Shown here piece by piece: positions 23,851 to 34,090 of a DNA stretch of 64,000 nt. A program made the position numbers and the translations under genes. How positions within the stretch are numbered: the stretch's first letter is position 1; every line of letters begins with the position of its first letter. The notes below the pieces were generated by a model. That model saw only the letters and a program-made list of their open reading frames with translations. It was not told where the DNA came from and made no database searches. Source of the stretch: Euborellia annulipes (taxonomy: Eukaryota > Arthropoda > Insecta > Dermaptera > Anisolabididae); the NCBI GenBank assembly GCA_023213315.1, contig JAKCPI010031721.1, positions 28,493 through 92,492 of the forward strand, given 5' to 3'.

Positions 23851-24378
23851 TAACTACGAAATTTTTTCGAATAAGCTGTAAATTGGTAAAAATCTTTGTT
23901 TTGGCATTCGAAAACTGTGGAAAAAAGTCTCATATAATCTCGTGGCTGCGTCACAAGATATTCCAGATCAAAGGTCGCGAAAATCAATTTTTTGTGATTA
24001 TCTCGTTTTCTATGCAAAATGCGTCATTTGAGGTTATTATGAAACTTTTAGATTATAAGTGTATATAATACACTTGTATACAGATGCGCGCTTACACTAT
24101 CCGCGCTCTATCTCAAGAACGGTTGAAGATACAAAAAAATGCTTGAAATAAAAATTGTAGGTAATTTTATTATCTACAAGTTTCATAATAACCTCTAATG
24201 ACGTATCTTCCATAGAAAACGAGATAATCACAAAAAAAAAAAATGTTTTTCACGACCTTTGTTCGAATATCTTGTGACGCAGACACGAGATTATATGAGA
24301 CTCTTTTCCCAGTCTTTAGAATGCCAAAACAAAGATTTACACCAATTTACAGCTTATTCGTTAAAATTCCGTAGTTTA
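23851..24378. mobile_element. Palindromic MITE, arms about 190 bp, TA-bounded
   Basis: TAACTACGAAATTTTTTCGA at 23851 is mirrored by TTCGTTAAAATTCCGTAGTTTA ending at 24378. CTTTGTTTTGGCATTC is mirrored by GAATGCCAAAACAAAG, and GAGATAATCACAAAAA by its complement. The loop is around 24065-24180. TA at both edges fits a Tc1/mariner-like insertion. It lies just downstream of the IR gene. Confidence 0.65.
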
Positions 24379-24443
24379 CCACTTGTTTGGGGAAAAAAAA
24401 ATAGAGAAAAAAAAAAAAACTCTCAAATTCAAATCGTTCCGAC

Positions 24444-24449
24444 TTTATT
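24444..24449 (-). terminator. Candidate polyadenylation signal of the IR gene
   Basis: AATAAA on the minus strand, about 45 bases after the IR stop codon. The position and canonical hexamer fit a 3' processing signal; no transcript evidence is available. Confidence 0.5.
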
Positions 24450-24493
24450 TAAATCACACCATTATTGTTAAATACAACGCAACATCCATCTCA

Positions 24494-25383
24494 CTACTTG
24501 ATAAACATATATTTTGGAGCTTTATACATGTATATTTTATACTTAAAATATAAAATTTCACTGAAAAAAACTACAATAGCCAGTCCAATGCCTAAAATCC
24601 AAAGAATAAAACTAATTTGTAAATCATAGAAGGTTAATCGTAGAGCAGCCAGGGTATTTTCCGGGGTCATCTTCATTTGGTTCATCGACGTCCACTCTTC
24701 CAAGTGATCGTACCATTGAGCGATTCCGCTCTCATAGAACGTCTGAATGATGATCCCGAATTGATCCCTTAACGGCTTCAATGTTTTATAAAATAACGGT
24801 AGAATCATCGCATCCTCTAAAATCAACAATTTCCTCTCATATTTCGGGGTATTTTTAATCATCGGTTTCGCTTCTTGGCTTGGCATCCATATCGCTAAAT
24901 TTGCATTTCTATAAACGTCTCGTAACGTCAATTTTCTTGGTATCCAATTTTTTCCCATCAGTTTGTAATCATTACTAATGTTTTTGAGATTACTTTGAAA
25001 GAGATGTTTACAGAAATTGAAAAGGTGTTTACTACACCCGAATTTTTTATTGGATTTGACGAGATCTTCAAATTTCTCGATATCGTTGATATACCCGGGA
25101 TCTTTGATCAGAGCGAATGTATTGGCTTGAAGGGCCGTCATTAGGACAATCGATGTGAGTAACACTCCGAAAAAGAATAGCCGCGTTGGTTGATTGGTTT
25201 TCTGTTGTACCCAGGTGGTAGGATGTCCTAAAAGGAGGCTCAGAATTCGAATGAAGCTCTCGTGCCACTGCCAGTGTGTGAGGTGATGGGTCACTACTAG
25301 TGAGAGCATCAGGAATCCAAAAGTGAGTAGCCAGAGTTTTGGGGTGAAGCTTCGACTTAAAGCTGTCCAGGATGGAATCAGAG

Positions 25384-25420
<37 letters not shown>

Positions 25421-27707
25421 AATCTATTAAGGATATTAAATATCTATGTTCATTAAAAATAATCAGTAACAGGGGGATGTATGATTGTAGAGAAGATGTT
25501 GAAGAAAGAAAAACAAGAAAAAAATCCTGCCAATGTAGTTTCTTTGATCAGCCTATTGCTAACATTTCGGTCCTATGGTGGTCCAAACATAGGAGTTTCT
25601 TTATTGAGATCAGCAAATTGCTAAGGTTTAGGTTCTATGATGGTCCAAACAGGAGTTTCTTTATTTAGATCGGCCCATTGCTAACATTTCGGTCCTATGG
25701 TGGTACAAACATAAGAGTTTCTTTATTGAACTGCTAACTTTTCGGACCTATGATGGTCCAAACATAGAAGTTTCTTTATAGAGATCAGCCCACTGCTAAC
25801 GTTTCGGTCCTATGGTGGTACAAACAGGAATTTCTTTATAGAGATCAGCCTATTTCTAACGTTTCGGTCCTATGGTGGTACAAACATAAGAGTTTCTTTA
25901 TTGAACTGCTAACTTTCCGGACCTATGATGGTCCAAACATAGAAGTTTCTTTATAGAGATCAGCCCACTGCTAACGTTTCGGTCCTATGGTGGTACAAAC
26001 AGGAATTTCTTTATAGAGATCAGCCTATTTCTAACGTTTCGGTCCTATGGTGGTACAAACATAAGAGTTTCTTTATTGAACTGCTAACTTTTCGGACCTA
26101 TGATGGTCCAAACATAGAAGTTTCTTTATAGAGATCAGCCCACTGCTAACGTTTCGGTCCTATGGTGGTACAAACAGGAATTTCTTTATAGAGATCAGCC
26201 TATTTCTAACGTTTCGGTACTTTGATGGTCCAAACATAGGAGTTTCTTTATTGAAATTAGCCCACTTGCTAACGTTTCGGTCCTATGATGGTCCAAACAT
26301 ATGAGTTTCTTTATAGAGATCAGCCCATTGCTAAAGTTTCGGTTCTAGATTTTGACCATTATAGAACCGAAACATTAGCAGTGGCCTGATCTAAATAAAG
26401 AAACTCGATTGGCTGTATTTTCTTCTTGTTCTTTCTTCAACATAAAAATAAACTGTTTTACAAATATCTAAAAAGATTTAACACAAAAATTCCCCCCCCC
26501 CCCTTTGGGATGTTTGAGGGGTTTGCAAAAATTTCATTTTTTTTCTTTGAGACCCAAAGGGCTTTTTTTGGGAACCCGGGGCCCCCGGGAAATTTTTTTT
26601 TATCTTTTGGACACCACTTTTTCTTTTTTTCTTTCCTTCTTTTTCCGGTGTGGGGGGGCCGCCCTTCTCCCTTCTCCCCCAACCCTTCTTTTTTTTTTTT
26701 TAGAAAAAAAAAAAGAAGAGGCCTCGCCCCCTCGTTCTCCTGCTTTTAAAAAGAGAAAAATAGGAAAATTTATATTTTGTGCCCCCCTTTTTCCGGAGTT
26801 GCTCTGTTTATGGCCGCCCTTGATTACTTGGTACATAATAAATTTTGAGAGGAATCCCATTGAAATAAATAAATATAATTACTTTTGTATAATGCAGCTG
26901 ATGGACATGACCGTATATGCGTCATCGAAATTCAAATTCAAAATCGGCTGCTGAGCGATTTTAATATCCGCTGGCCCTGAATATTTCGCCACTGCATTCC
27001 ATGAATCCAAAATATACGAATAAATTGAATACAATTTGAAATCACTTTGTGAAAAATTTTGATTATAAAAACCGGAAATTTTAATAAAACGACGATGGAA
27101 ATTTGGCCGTTTATTGAAATAATCGTGATACATTTGTGAGGTTTCGATCAATGCCGATGACTTCTTCCACGGTTGAAAAGTCCACAATTGAAAACTCTCT
27201 TCTTCTTCGCATTCGTTGGGGTATTCAACAAAAAACAACAATTGCACGCCATTTGTATAAAATTTATTCATAATTTTCGCTTCATTCTCATTCATTAGCC
27301 ATTCATCATTCATCCTTTTCTTCTTCATTATTATATAAATCAAAATTTTATTTTCAAATTTTAAATTTTCAATTGTAAATAAAATTCTCTCCATTTGTAC
27401 ATCTGACATGATTATAATCACGTGACTTTCTCTCTCTTTGTTTTTTCGTTGTTGTTGTTGTTGTTGTTGTTGTATTATAATCATCTAATAGAAATTTGAA
27501 ATTTGTTTTTTGAAACATTTCTTGATACAATCTCAATTGATTATTTGAATTTTGAAAATTTTTTATTAATAAAGTCACATTTGGTGTAAAAAATTTGTCT
27601 AAAATTTCACAAAAATATTGATAAGTTTTAATACCGGTACAAAATTTGTTATTTTCATATGTTAATGTGATGTTTAATAAAATGAGAACAAGAACAAAAA
27701 AATTCAT
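24494..27707 (-). CDS. Divergent ionotropic receptor (IR), two exons, exon 1 frameshifted
   Basis: Exon 1 is 27707-26883 and exon 2 is 25385-24494. The intron (26882-25386) has a GTAATT donor and a long T tract before the AG acceptor; joining them keeps one frame (split AAA codon). The total is about 570 residues, usual for the family. An N-terminal signal peptide (residues 1-16, MNFFVLVLILLNITLTY) comes first, then an extracellular domain containing FQLWTFQPWKK. Exon 2 encodes SWTALSRSFTPKLWLL leading into membrane segment 1, a pore-like ILSLLLGHPTTW, segment 2 (RLFFFGVLLTSIVLMTA), the second ligand lobe, and segment 3 (ILWILGIGLAIVVFFSEIL) close to the C-terminus. IRs are ligand-gated cation channels of chemosensory neurons; here ligand and partners are unknown. 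Exon 1 needs a one-base shift in a CAA repeat (27440-27475): this may be a sequence error, a small missed intron or a pseudogene. Confidence 0.8.
25494..26443. mobile_element. TIR element filled with 175-bp higher-order repeat, in IR intron
   Basis: The outer 75-80 bp are inverted: GTTGAAGAAAGAAAAACAAG (25497) and CTTGTTCTTTCTTCAAC (about 26423). The interior holds roughly 58-bp monomers with TTTCGGTCCTATGGTGGT and AGTTTCTTTATAGAGATCAG. Three monomers make a 175-bp unit starting at 25711, 25886 and 26061, almost identical between copies. Non-coding. It lies wholly in the IR intron, so it would be spliced out. Confidence 0.8.
26475..26800. other. Homopolymer-inflated segment, possible sequence error
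   Basis: Consecutive runs of C, T, G and A (13 C at 26492, many runs of 5-14) unlike anything nearby, inside the IR intron. The long overlapping frames on both strands come from these runs. Likely low-quality sequence or a degraded repeat. Confidence 0.5.
27438..27476. repeat. CAA/GTT microsatellite within IR exon 1
   Basis: On the coding strand, nine ACA-type codons followed by an A-rich GAGAGAGA stretch. The 10-mer TGATTATAAT occurs on both sides of it, suggesting expansion or insertion. The reading frame shifts by one across this site. Confidence 0.7.
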
Positions 27708-28121
27708 TTTGTTGTTGGGGAAATTTGATTAGTGCACGCCGCATTTGTTAGCCATCACGACACACTCACACCACCTGCTATTTTTGGTCAACTAAATGGA
27801 AAATTTCTTCTTCACTTGCATTAAGAAAATTAAAAGTAATTGAATTTATTGGTAATAAAAAAAAAACACTCCCCCCACCCCCGCCCCCGCACTTAGCAAT
27901 TTCATGAAGAAAATGGAATTATATTTTCCATTAGGGGAGATCTCATAGGAATTTTCCATATTTGATGTTTATTTGTTTGCTTGAACCCAATACTAGTCAA
28001 TTATTTATTGATATGCTAACTGCGCCTTGCTATTGGGCTAGCTAGCTTCTCTTTAAGAGTAGTGTGTAATTAACTTAATAAAATAAAAGGCTTTGATCCC
28101 TAGTGTTTCCAAATTTAATCA
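27708..28121. promoter_or_regulatory. Presumed upstream region of the IR gene
   Basis: This lies upstream of the IR start codon. No recognisable promoter element is convincing; there is an A run and a C-rich tract (27860-27895) and mixed AT sequence. The role is inferred only from position. Confidence 0.3.
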
Positions 28122-28440
28122 TTTAATCTATATATATAATTCGCTAATGTCCGTCCGTCTGTCACGCTCTGTTTGACCAACTTCCAGTTGAAATTTTGAA
28201 ACGAAATTTTACAGTATTATAAAGGATGTTATGGAGAGTCCAGGAAAAATACTGGGGTCCCGAAATTCCTATAACTTTTTGAGTTGTTAATTCCTAAAAT
28301 TACGATTTCCTCCATAGGAAATGTATAGAGTAATATCTATGTATTCTTTGCATTTATATATTCTATGTAAACAAATTCTCAAACAGGCACTGGATTGGAA
28401 TACGTAGTAATAATAATTTTCACTTGCACAATTGACAAGA
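28122..28440 (+). repeat. Element C copy
   Basis: Same order as at 3430: AATTCGCTAATGTCCGTCC, CCAACTTCCAGTTG, AACTTTTTGAGTTGTTAATT, and the tail CAGGCACTGGATTGGAATAC. It directly precedes a reverse SINE B. Confidence 0.75.
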
Positions 28441-28454
28441 AAAATTATATATTT

Positions 28455-28704
28455 ACACTTTTTTCTCATTCACACTCACACTCACACACGCATTCACACA
28501 GTCTTTTCGGCAACTTAGGCCATTTAAGACTTTAAACGATATCCGTTATTTATAATTATACATATTGGGGTCCAGGCATTCTTATATAAGTCATTTGGTA
28601 TCCAAATGCCTTATATAAAATCATCGGACTGCCTGGGGTCCGAACCAACGACGTTTGGTATATGAGGTTAGCACGCTAACCTCTACACCATGCCCCGAGG
28701 GCAA
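28455..28704 (-). mobile_element. SINE B
   Basis: CACACAGTCTTTTCGGCAAC through GGACTGCCTGGGGTCCGAAC to the tRNA-like head ACCATGCCCCGAGGGC. The pol III box B equivalent lies within GGTCCGAACC, read on the minus strand. Confidence 0.8.
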
Positions 28705-28804
28705 AAATTATATATAATCCAATGTAAACAAAAAACTTTTATTGTTGATTTTCTCAAAACTCGATGTTTGGTCTTTGACAGACCATTGCATAACAATTAA
28801 GAAA

Positions 28805-28905
28805 AGACAAGGCCGCAGGCGGGCCCGAGCCAGCTGGACGGGGCCCCCCTATCTAGACGCCAAGGCGGGTGGCACAGTGTCTCATAGTTAAGAAAAGGCG
28901 AGGGT
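28805..28905 (-). repeat. Repeat D, single unit
   Basis: One reverse unit of the GC-rich repeat arrayed at 41155: GCGGGCCCGAGCCAGCTGG, CTAGACGCC, then TTAAGAAAAGGCGAGG. Confidence 0.65.
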
Positions 28906-29137
28906 TTATTGAAAACATATAAAATAAAAGTACAAAATATGTATATTGAATTTAAATATTAAAATCTGGAGTGAAATCTTTAGCTGAAAAAACATTCTTT
29001 CTAACCGTATATTCATCATAATTATACGTCTTAAGACAGACGAGTTATTCAACCCGCTAAACTTTTTCTTGCATGCCTCCTTACCCGGCCACTATACATA
29101 CATGATTTGTAAGACGTCAAAATGTGTATATTTTTTT

Positions 29138-29905
29138 TATTAAAAACAAATCCTCAAGCAGACACTGGATTGGAATATTGGATCCCACCACAATAGCCCC
29201 ATGTAACTCTACGAGGAGAGGGAGTTGCTGTGACATTGTGACATTCCGTCCAGTGGAAGGGACGTAAAGAAGGTTCCCTCTCAGTGATGCATTCTTCGAA
29301 AGGAATCAGCGTTGAGGGAGTCCCTCTTCAAACTAGGACATTTTCCAGAAGAGCTTGGATAAAAGGAACTAGAAATAAGGATTAGTTCACTAGCTAGAGA
29401 CGAAAGCAGGAGGAAGAGTTAAGGCCACTTCACACGGAGAGTTTTTAAATTGCAGTGACGTCAATTTGACGTCACTGCAATTTGAGCCAGTAGTGTTTGC
29501 ACTCACACGAGACGTGCAGGCAGCGAAGCCGAAGCTTGTTCGTCTGTTTGGATAAAACGTAAGCTGTCAAATTCAAATAACCTCACTTTTTGGTTAAAGT
29601 CAGCCATGTTGGATGACTTGAAAAATCCGACTCTGTGATTGGTCCACGCATGCGTTTGGAAAATTGCATGCGAAAAAAATAGAACATGCTCTATTAGCCA
29701 AAATCGCATGCAATCAGTCGCGAGGGTCATAAATGACGTCGTAACGCATGCGATATGGCAAAAAAACCCTCCGTGTGAAGTGGCCTTTAGAGATAGGAAA
29801 TAATGCAACTTCACCGGTAGATGGCTAAGGCCAGAGGCCGATTGGGTTTGAGGTGTTTGTCTTCATGCACGGAAATCACCTCGAGTGAATAAAATGGGAA
29901 TTTTG
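29138..29905 (+). mobile_element. SINE A interrupted by a PIF/Harbinger-like MITE
   Basis: Body from CAAATCCTCAAGCAGACACTG, broken at 29421/29787 by the MITE. It resumes AGAGATAGGAAATAATGC and ends near GGGAATTTTGATAATAATAA. The 5' tRNA-like head is missing. Confidence 0.8.
29422..29786. mobile_element. PIF/Harbinger-like MITE with TTA target duplication
   Basis: TIRs AGGCCACTTCACACGGAG and CTCCGTGTGAAGTGGCCT are perfect inverted copies, flanked by TTA at 29419-29421 and 29787-29789. A 3-bp TWA duplication is characteristic of PIF/Harbinger. The interior contains ACGTCAATTTGACGT and several GCATGCG motifs and is non-coding. A related copy lies at 45890-46364. Confidence 0.85.
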
Positions 29906-30031
29906 ATAATAATAATTAACAACATTGGTGATATATGAATAGAAAGTTTGCCCAACATTCAATAATACTCCAATTGAATAAAGGAACTCTATGAGTAGGG
30001 CAGCCAGCGGAAATAAAAATCTTTATATTAT

Positions 30032-30076
30032 TTCGTCAACGTTTCGGGAACCCATCGCTCCCATCTTCAGGACGAT
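30032..30076 (-). ncRNA. Hammerhead ribozyme, minimal dimer-type
   Basis: Minus strand: stem I ATCGTC/GACGAA (5 of 6 pairs), CTGAAGA (30064-30070), stem II GGGA...TCCC, GAAA, then CGTT with a two-base ACGU stem III. The predicted cleavage is after the T of CGTT. The mirror copy is at 30226-30270. Confidence 0.7.
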
Positions 30077-30225
30077 TTAAAGTTTATTAATGTTTACACA
30101 CCTCAACAGCCTGAAGCTGCATAATATACAACTGTCTATTTTATTAAATTATTATGCACAATATATGCTATTTTTTTTCGTTGTGTGTACAATATAAAAC
30201 TATTCATCTGTCATTCAACAATTAA

Positions 30226-30270
30226 TTCGTCCTGAAGATGGGAGCGATGCGTTCCCGAAACGTTGGCGAA
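30226..30270 (+). ncRNA. Hammerhead ribozyme, minimal dimer-type
   Basis: Stem I TTCGTC (30226-30231) pairs with GGCGAA (30265-30270), including one G-U. The core is CTGAAGA (30232-30238). Stem II is GGGA/TCCC and GAAA is at 30257-30260. ACGU at 30260-30263 gives the short self-complementary stem III; the cleavage site is T30264. All invariant positions are present. Confidence 0.75.
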
Positions 30271-30436
30271 ATAATATAAAAATTTTTATTTCCGCTGGCT
30301 GCCCGTATTCATAGTCATTCCTTGAAGAACAAGGAATCCTTATGCCTATATAAATGTATAGATATAAGGATTCCTTCTTCCTCAAGGGACGACTATGAAT
30401 ACGGGAAATAGAGTTCCTTTTATTCAATCATCACTA

Positions 30437-31190
30437 CAGCCAATTTTCTACTCTTCAATAATACTCCAAGATCTTCAGCTAGGTTGTTTATCTTTAATAA
30501 TATTGAGTTAAAGATTAATTGTACCTGTGGTCTGATCGTGCCGAAGTGTTAGAGATGGTACCAGTTGATTTTGTTTCGTTAATAGATAGAGAGAGAGAGA
30601 AAAAAAAAAATGGGTAATTAATTAAGTGATGATGATCGGTTCACCTGGTCTTTCTACAGGTTGCCATGGCAACCGCTCTCTCTCTCTCTCTCTCTCTCTC
30701 TGCTGCAAGTTGAGATCTCAGGGGTTAACTGGGTTCAGTCTCTCTCTGCTCAATACCAAGTTGTAAAAGAGACGTATCGGCGCTCTGTGCGCGGTTTATA
30801 TATGGCTTAATTTGTCGCCTGGGTTTTCTCTCTCTTTGGGGGGGGGGGGAAGGGTGTGATGGTGGTGGGTGGTGTGAGTGAGAGATATACGTACACCCTT
30901 TTGCCCTTTTGCCAAAGCGCACCCGCCATGTAAATCACGCCACGGTCTGCTTTAAATTAACCACTAATTATCGATCGATAAATCGAACAGAGATTCATTT
31001 TTTTTCTCTCTTTTTTTGCGAATACAAAATGCAATTAAATCACTAAATCATGATTTATAATTGTGATGATTAATTAAAATAGTAATATTAGTTAATTTTC
31101 TGTTTGTTACGGAAATTTTAGTAACTTACCATTAAAAAGCAAATACGGATATCTAATTTTATTTTAAATTGTTTTTTTGACATTCTCTTT
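30437..31190. other. Unassigned stretch with CT microsatellite and perfect X-box palindrome
   Basis: GGTTGCCATGGCAACC at about 30659-30674 is a perfect 16-bp palindrome matching the RFX-type X-box consensus. It is followed by a CT repeat (30678-30700). A 12-base G run lies at 30839-30849. No gene recognised. Confidence 0.5.
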
Positions 31191-31798
31191 TTACTTTCTC
31201 TTACCTCTATATATATGTAATATATATATAGAGAGAAAGTATTGGATTCATGTCAAAAATTCGATGTCGAGATTTTGATGGATCTTCACGTTTTGAGGTC
31301 CCCTGAATCCAAAAAAGTGGTTTTTGCGACATGGTCTGTCTGTCTGTGTGTTTTTGTTCAATTTAAAGTATGAAGGAATTGAGCTAGGAGGTTGAAATTT
31401 TATATTTAAGTTAGGCACCCTCCTAGGGGGTGAAAATAAGCTTTTAATCAGAATCAGCCAAAAAGTACTAGTACTTTACTGATGCACTTTTTCAGTTTTT
31501 TTCGATTTTCTCTAAATTTGCTCCAACGATTTTTTTTTTTAATTCAAAAATCAAATATTTTTTGATTGCTCTTTAAAATGTATATTCTCATTTTGTCATT
31601 GAAATCTCCTGAAGACCACTTTACTCTTGTACTTCATAGGAATGATAAGAGAAATGGTTGCCATGTTAACAAAATATAAATATTTTCCCATACTTATAAA
31701 TTTTACATCTTAAATTCTAATATATTGGTGGAAACTAAATATGTCGACACGAAAAATCTGGTGTGACAAGCACAGTACACAACTTTCGATTACCGAAA
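31191..31798 (+). mobile_element. H element, 3' hairpin truncated
   Basis: Opening hairpin 31192-31240 and full body. The closing hairpin breaks after GATTACCGAA at about 31797. Confidence 0.85.
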
Positions 31799-31849
31799 CC
31801 TAAGGCTTAAAAGGTGGGATGAGACTCGCACGCGCAAAAAAAAAAAAAA

Positions 31850-32010
31850 TCAAATGATTTGCACTTGAGGAAAGAAAAAAAATTTTCCGCCCAGTGGAAA
31901 AGGGCGGAAAGAATTTTCTCCCTAAAAAAAAAAAAAGGAAAATGATTTTTACGGGAGGGGAAAAAAAATTTTCCAGGGCGGAAAAAAATTTCAAAAAAAA
32001 AAAAAAAAAG
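31850..32010. repeat. Diverged hAT-like interior repeat
   Basis: Shares the A-rich/GGGCGGAAA pattern with 14280-14400 and 33900-34000 (AATTTTCCGCCC blocks). Termini not resolved. Confidence 0.4.
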
Positions 32011-32129
32011 GCAAAATTATATGAATTTTCTATAGGAAATACAAGTTTCTGTTTCGGTTTCGAGAATTTCAGGACGAAATTCGGTTTCGGCTGAAAATCT
32101 TGTTTGAGAATTCTGTGAGAATTTATAGA

Positions 32130-33377
32130 CTGAAAATCCCAAAATTGTCATTAAATTTAGTTGGGTTATAAAGCGTTCATATTTTTGGATAACGAGATGT
32201 CATTTGCGATGAAAACTGACATTCTAGCCTCAATATGCCAGCTTATCCCCTGGAAGGGCCAGAGATGCCTCCTCTGGGCGCTTAATTAGTACTGAATTAT
32301 GCGCCCAGAGGAGGCATCTCTGGCCCTTCCAGGGGCATACAACTGACATATTGAGACTAGAATGTCAGTTTTTTTCTTCGCAAATCCTCAGTCAGGACTG
32401 GTGAAACCTCATCCACTGGTCGTCTGGGGGCTGTGTCGTCGATAAATGATGATCGTGGTCTCTTGGAGGAATGGGAAACCTCAATCAAGTAAAATTCAAT
32501 TCCCAAAAAACCCAATGTTGTTTAATTTCTGAGACAAAAAAATAGGATTTGCCCTCCTTATTTACAGCAATAATGGCCTCGAGTTCAAAGATTCATTTTC
32601 TGTTCTGGGAGTGACAGTTACATCTGATCTCTCCTGGAGCAACCACATCTCTTCTGTGGTTAAATCTACCGCAAGGAAATTGGGTTTCCTATTCAAAACG
32701 AAGCGTTACTTTTCCTCTCAACAACTCCTAATCCTCTATAAAGCCCAAATTCGGCCGTGTCTTGAATATTGTTCCCACCTTTGGCGAGGGGGCGTCAAAG
32801 ACGCTCCTCCTTGGAAGCCATACAGAGGCGTGCAATTAGACTGATGGGTGATTCTACCTTTACTGCATCTCTACAGTCACTAGATCATAGAGAAGAGTAT
32901 CTTCCTATCTCTCTTCTACAGGTATTACCATGGTCAATGCTCTGCCGAATTAAAATCAATTCTCCCACCCAATGCAACATGACTACGAGAAACACAAGAG
33001 AGGCATCTTCCCAGCATCCCTATGCTGTTCAGATCTGACAACAGAACAAAACAATTTCATTCTTCCTTTGTCCCCATGACCTCCCGTGATTGGAACAGCT
33101 CCCTGCGTCTATCTTCCCCAAAACCTACAATCTTCAGACTTTCTAAGTCTAACCTCAACAGGCATCTTCTCAGTTCCCGCAGTTGAGTTCCCCTTTATGC
33201 ATAACTCTCTTTTGTTTATTTTCTTCTGGCTGCATGTAGGCTATTGGTCTTATAGGTCTTCGGACCTTATGCCCATTCCAAAAAAAAAAAAAAAAAAAAA
33301 ATGACATCTCGTTATCCAAAAATATGAACGCTTTATAACCCAACTAAACTTAATGACAATTTTGGGGATTTTCAGTC
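32130..33377. mobile_element. TIR element (75-bp ends) with LINE insertion
   Basis: The block 32130-32205 (GAAAATCCCAAAATTGTCAT to CGAGATGTCAT) is repeated inverted at 33301-33377. Near the left end an inner palindrome (32235-32335) surrounds GGAAGGGCCAGAGATGCCTC. The LINE fragment occupies most of the interior. Confidence 0.65.
32400..33299 (+). pseudogene. LINE (non-LTR retrotransposon) 3' fragment, RT C-terminal part
   Basis: Translated segments in several frames give KFNSQKTQCCLIS, then SVLGVTVTSDLSWSNHISSV and YKAQIRPCLEYCSHLW. This is the order seen after the catalytic YADD box in Jockey/CR1-like reverse transcriptases. The C-terminal SFVPMTSRDWN follows. The fragment has frameshifts and stops, lacks the endonuclease and the RT catalytic motifs, and ends in a poly-A (33281-33300), as expected for target-primed insertion. 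A shorter copy of the same family is at 60985-61392. Confidence 0.8.
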
Positions 33378-33419
33378 GAATTCGAAACTTTGGGGTAAAA
33401 ATTATCAAAGAAGAGTAAA

Positions 33420-33798
33420 GGGGTTGGAGAATAATAACCAGCAGATTTATCGCTCCATCTGACGTCCTTTATTTGGCAGTTATTTCGATGCACAGGTACA
33501 CGCATCATCTTCAGTGCGCTATTGTAGGTGGGCTTCGTCTAGTTCTATCAAATGCCTTAGGGGCGTTAAACCTAATTAGTCAGCAGAATCGCTTTGGACA
33601 CAGAGCGGTCATCAGCTTAGAGAAGGCAATCCTCACTAATTATGTTTTAAAGCCCCTAAGGCATTTGATAGAACTAGACGAAGCCCACCTAAAATATCCT
33701 AGCGGCACTCAAGATGATGCGTGTCCTATGCATCGAAATATCTGCCAAACTAAAGGACGTCAGGTGGAGCGATAAATCTGCTGGTTATTCTCTAACCC
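33420..33798. mobile_element. Palindromic PLE-like mini-element with degraded hammerheads
   Basis: Arms GGTTGGAGAATAATAACCAG and CTGGTTATTCTCTAACC. The inner arms GGGCTTCGTCTAGTTCTATC are mirrored. Hammerhead-like cores face each other at 33475-33520 (minus, CTGAAGA and GAAA kept, stem III triplet lost) and 33700-33746 (plus, CTCAAGA). Confidence 0.6.
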
Positions 33799-34090
33799 AG
33801 TGGTTCTTTCCCGAAGTGCCCCGGCACCCAATAAGGTGCCGCGAGTAGTGCCTAAGGGGTGCCGCGAGATATTTAGAAAAAAATAAAAATAAAAATAAAA
33901 AAGAGGCGAGAAAAAATTAAGCTTTGCCAAGAAAAAGGTCAAATGATTTTTCACGCAAGGGAAGTATTTACACCAGGGCGGAAAAAATCTCGTTTTGATA
34001 GGGAAAAAAAGGAAAGGGTGCCAAGCTAGTGAGCAATATTATTCCCAACGCACCTTTGGGGGTGCCGTGGACTTCAGAGGGTTGCTGTAA
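33799..34090. mobile_element. hAT-like fragment
   Basis: Begins CAGTGGTTCTTTCCCGAAGT followed by GGTGCCGCGAG repeats, a style common at hAT MITE ends. The right end is unclear. The interior carries the same A-rich GGGCGGAAAA block as at 31850. Confidence 0.4.

Larger units (their letters stand above)
29967..30436. mobile_element. Palindromic PLE-like mini-element with two hammerhead ribozymes
   Basis: Outer arms GAATAAAGGAACTCTAT and AGAGTTCCTTTTATTC. GGCAGCCAGCGGAAATAAAA is mirrored by TTTTATTTCCGCTGGCTGCC. Each arm ends in a hammerhead ribozyme, head to head. An additional AAGGAATCCTTATG / CATAAGGATTCCTT-like hairpin is on the right side. No coding sequence. Confidence 0.7.

Noticed and set aside
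25548..26345. CRISPR-like regular repeats
   Set aside because: No unique spacers between repeats, an intron location in a eukaryotic gene, and inverted element ends.
26426..26954. 107- and 149-codon overlapping frames
   Set aside because: Composition is homopolymer-driven (F, G, P, K) and frames on both strands overlap.
29503..29814. 103-codon minus frame
   Set aside because: It runs from inside a MITE across its TIR into SINE A, so it has no coding history.
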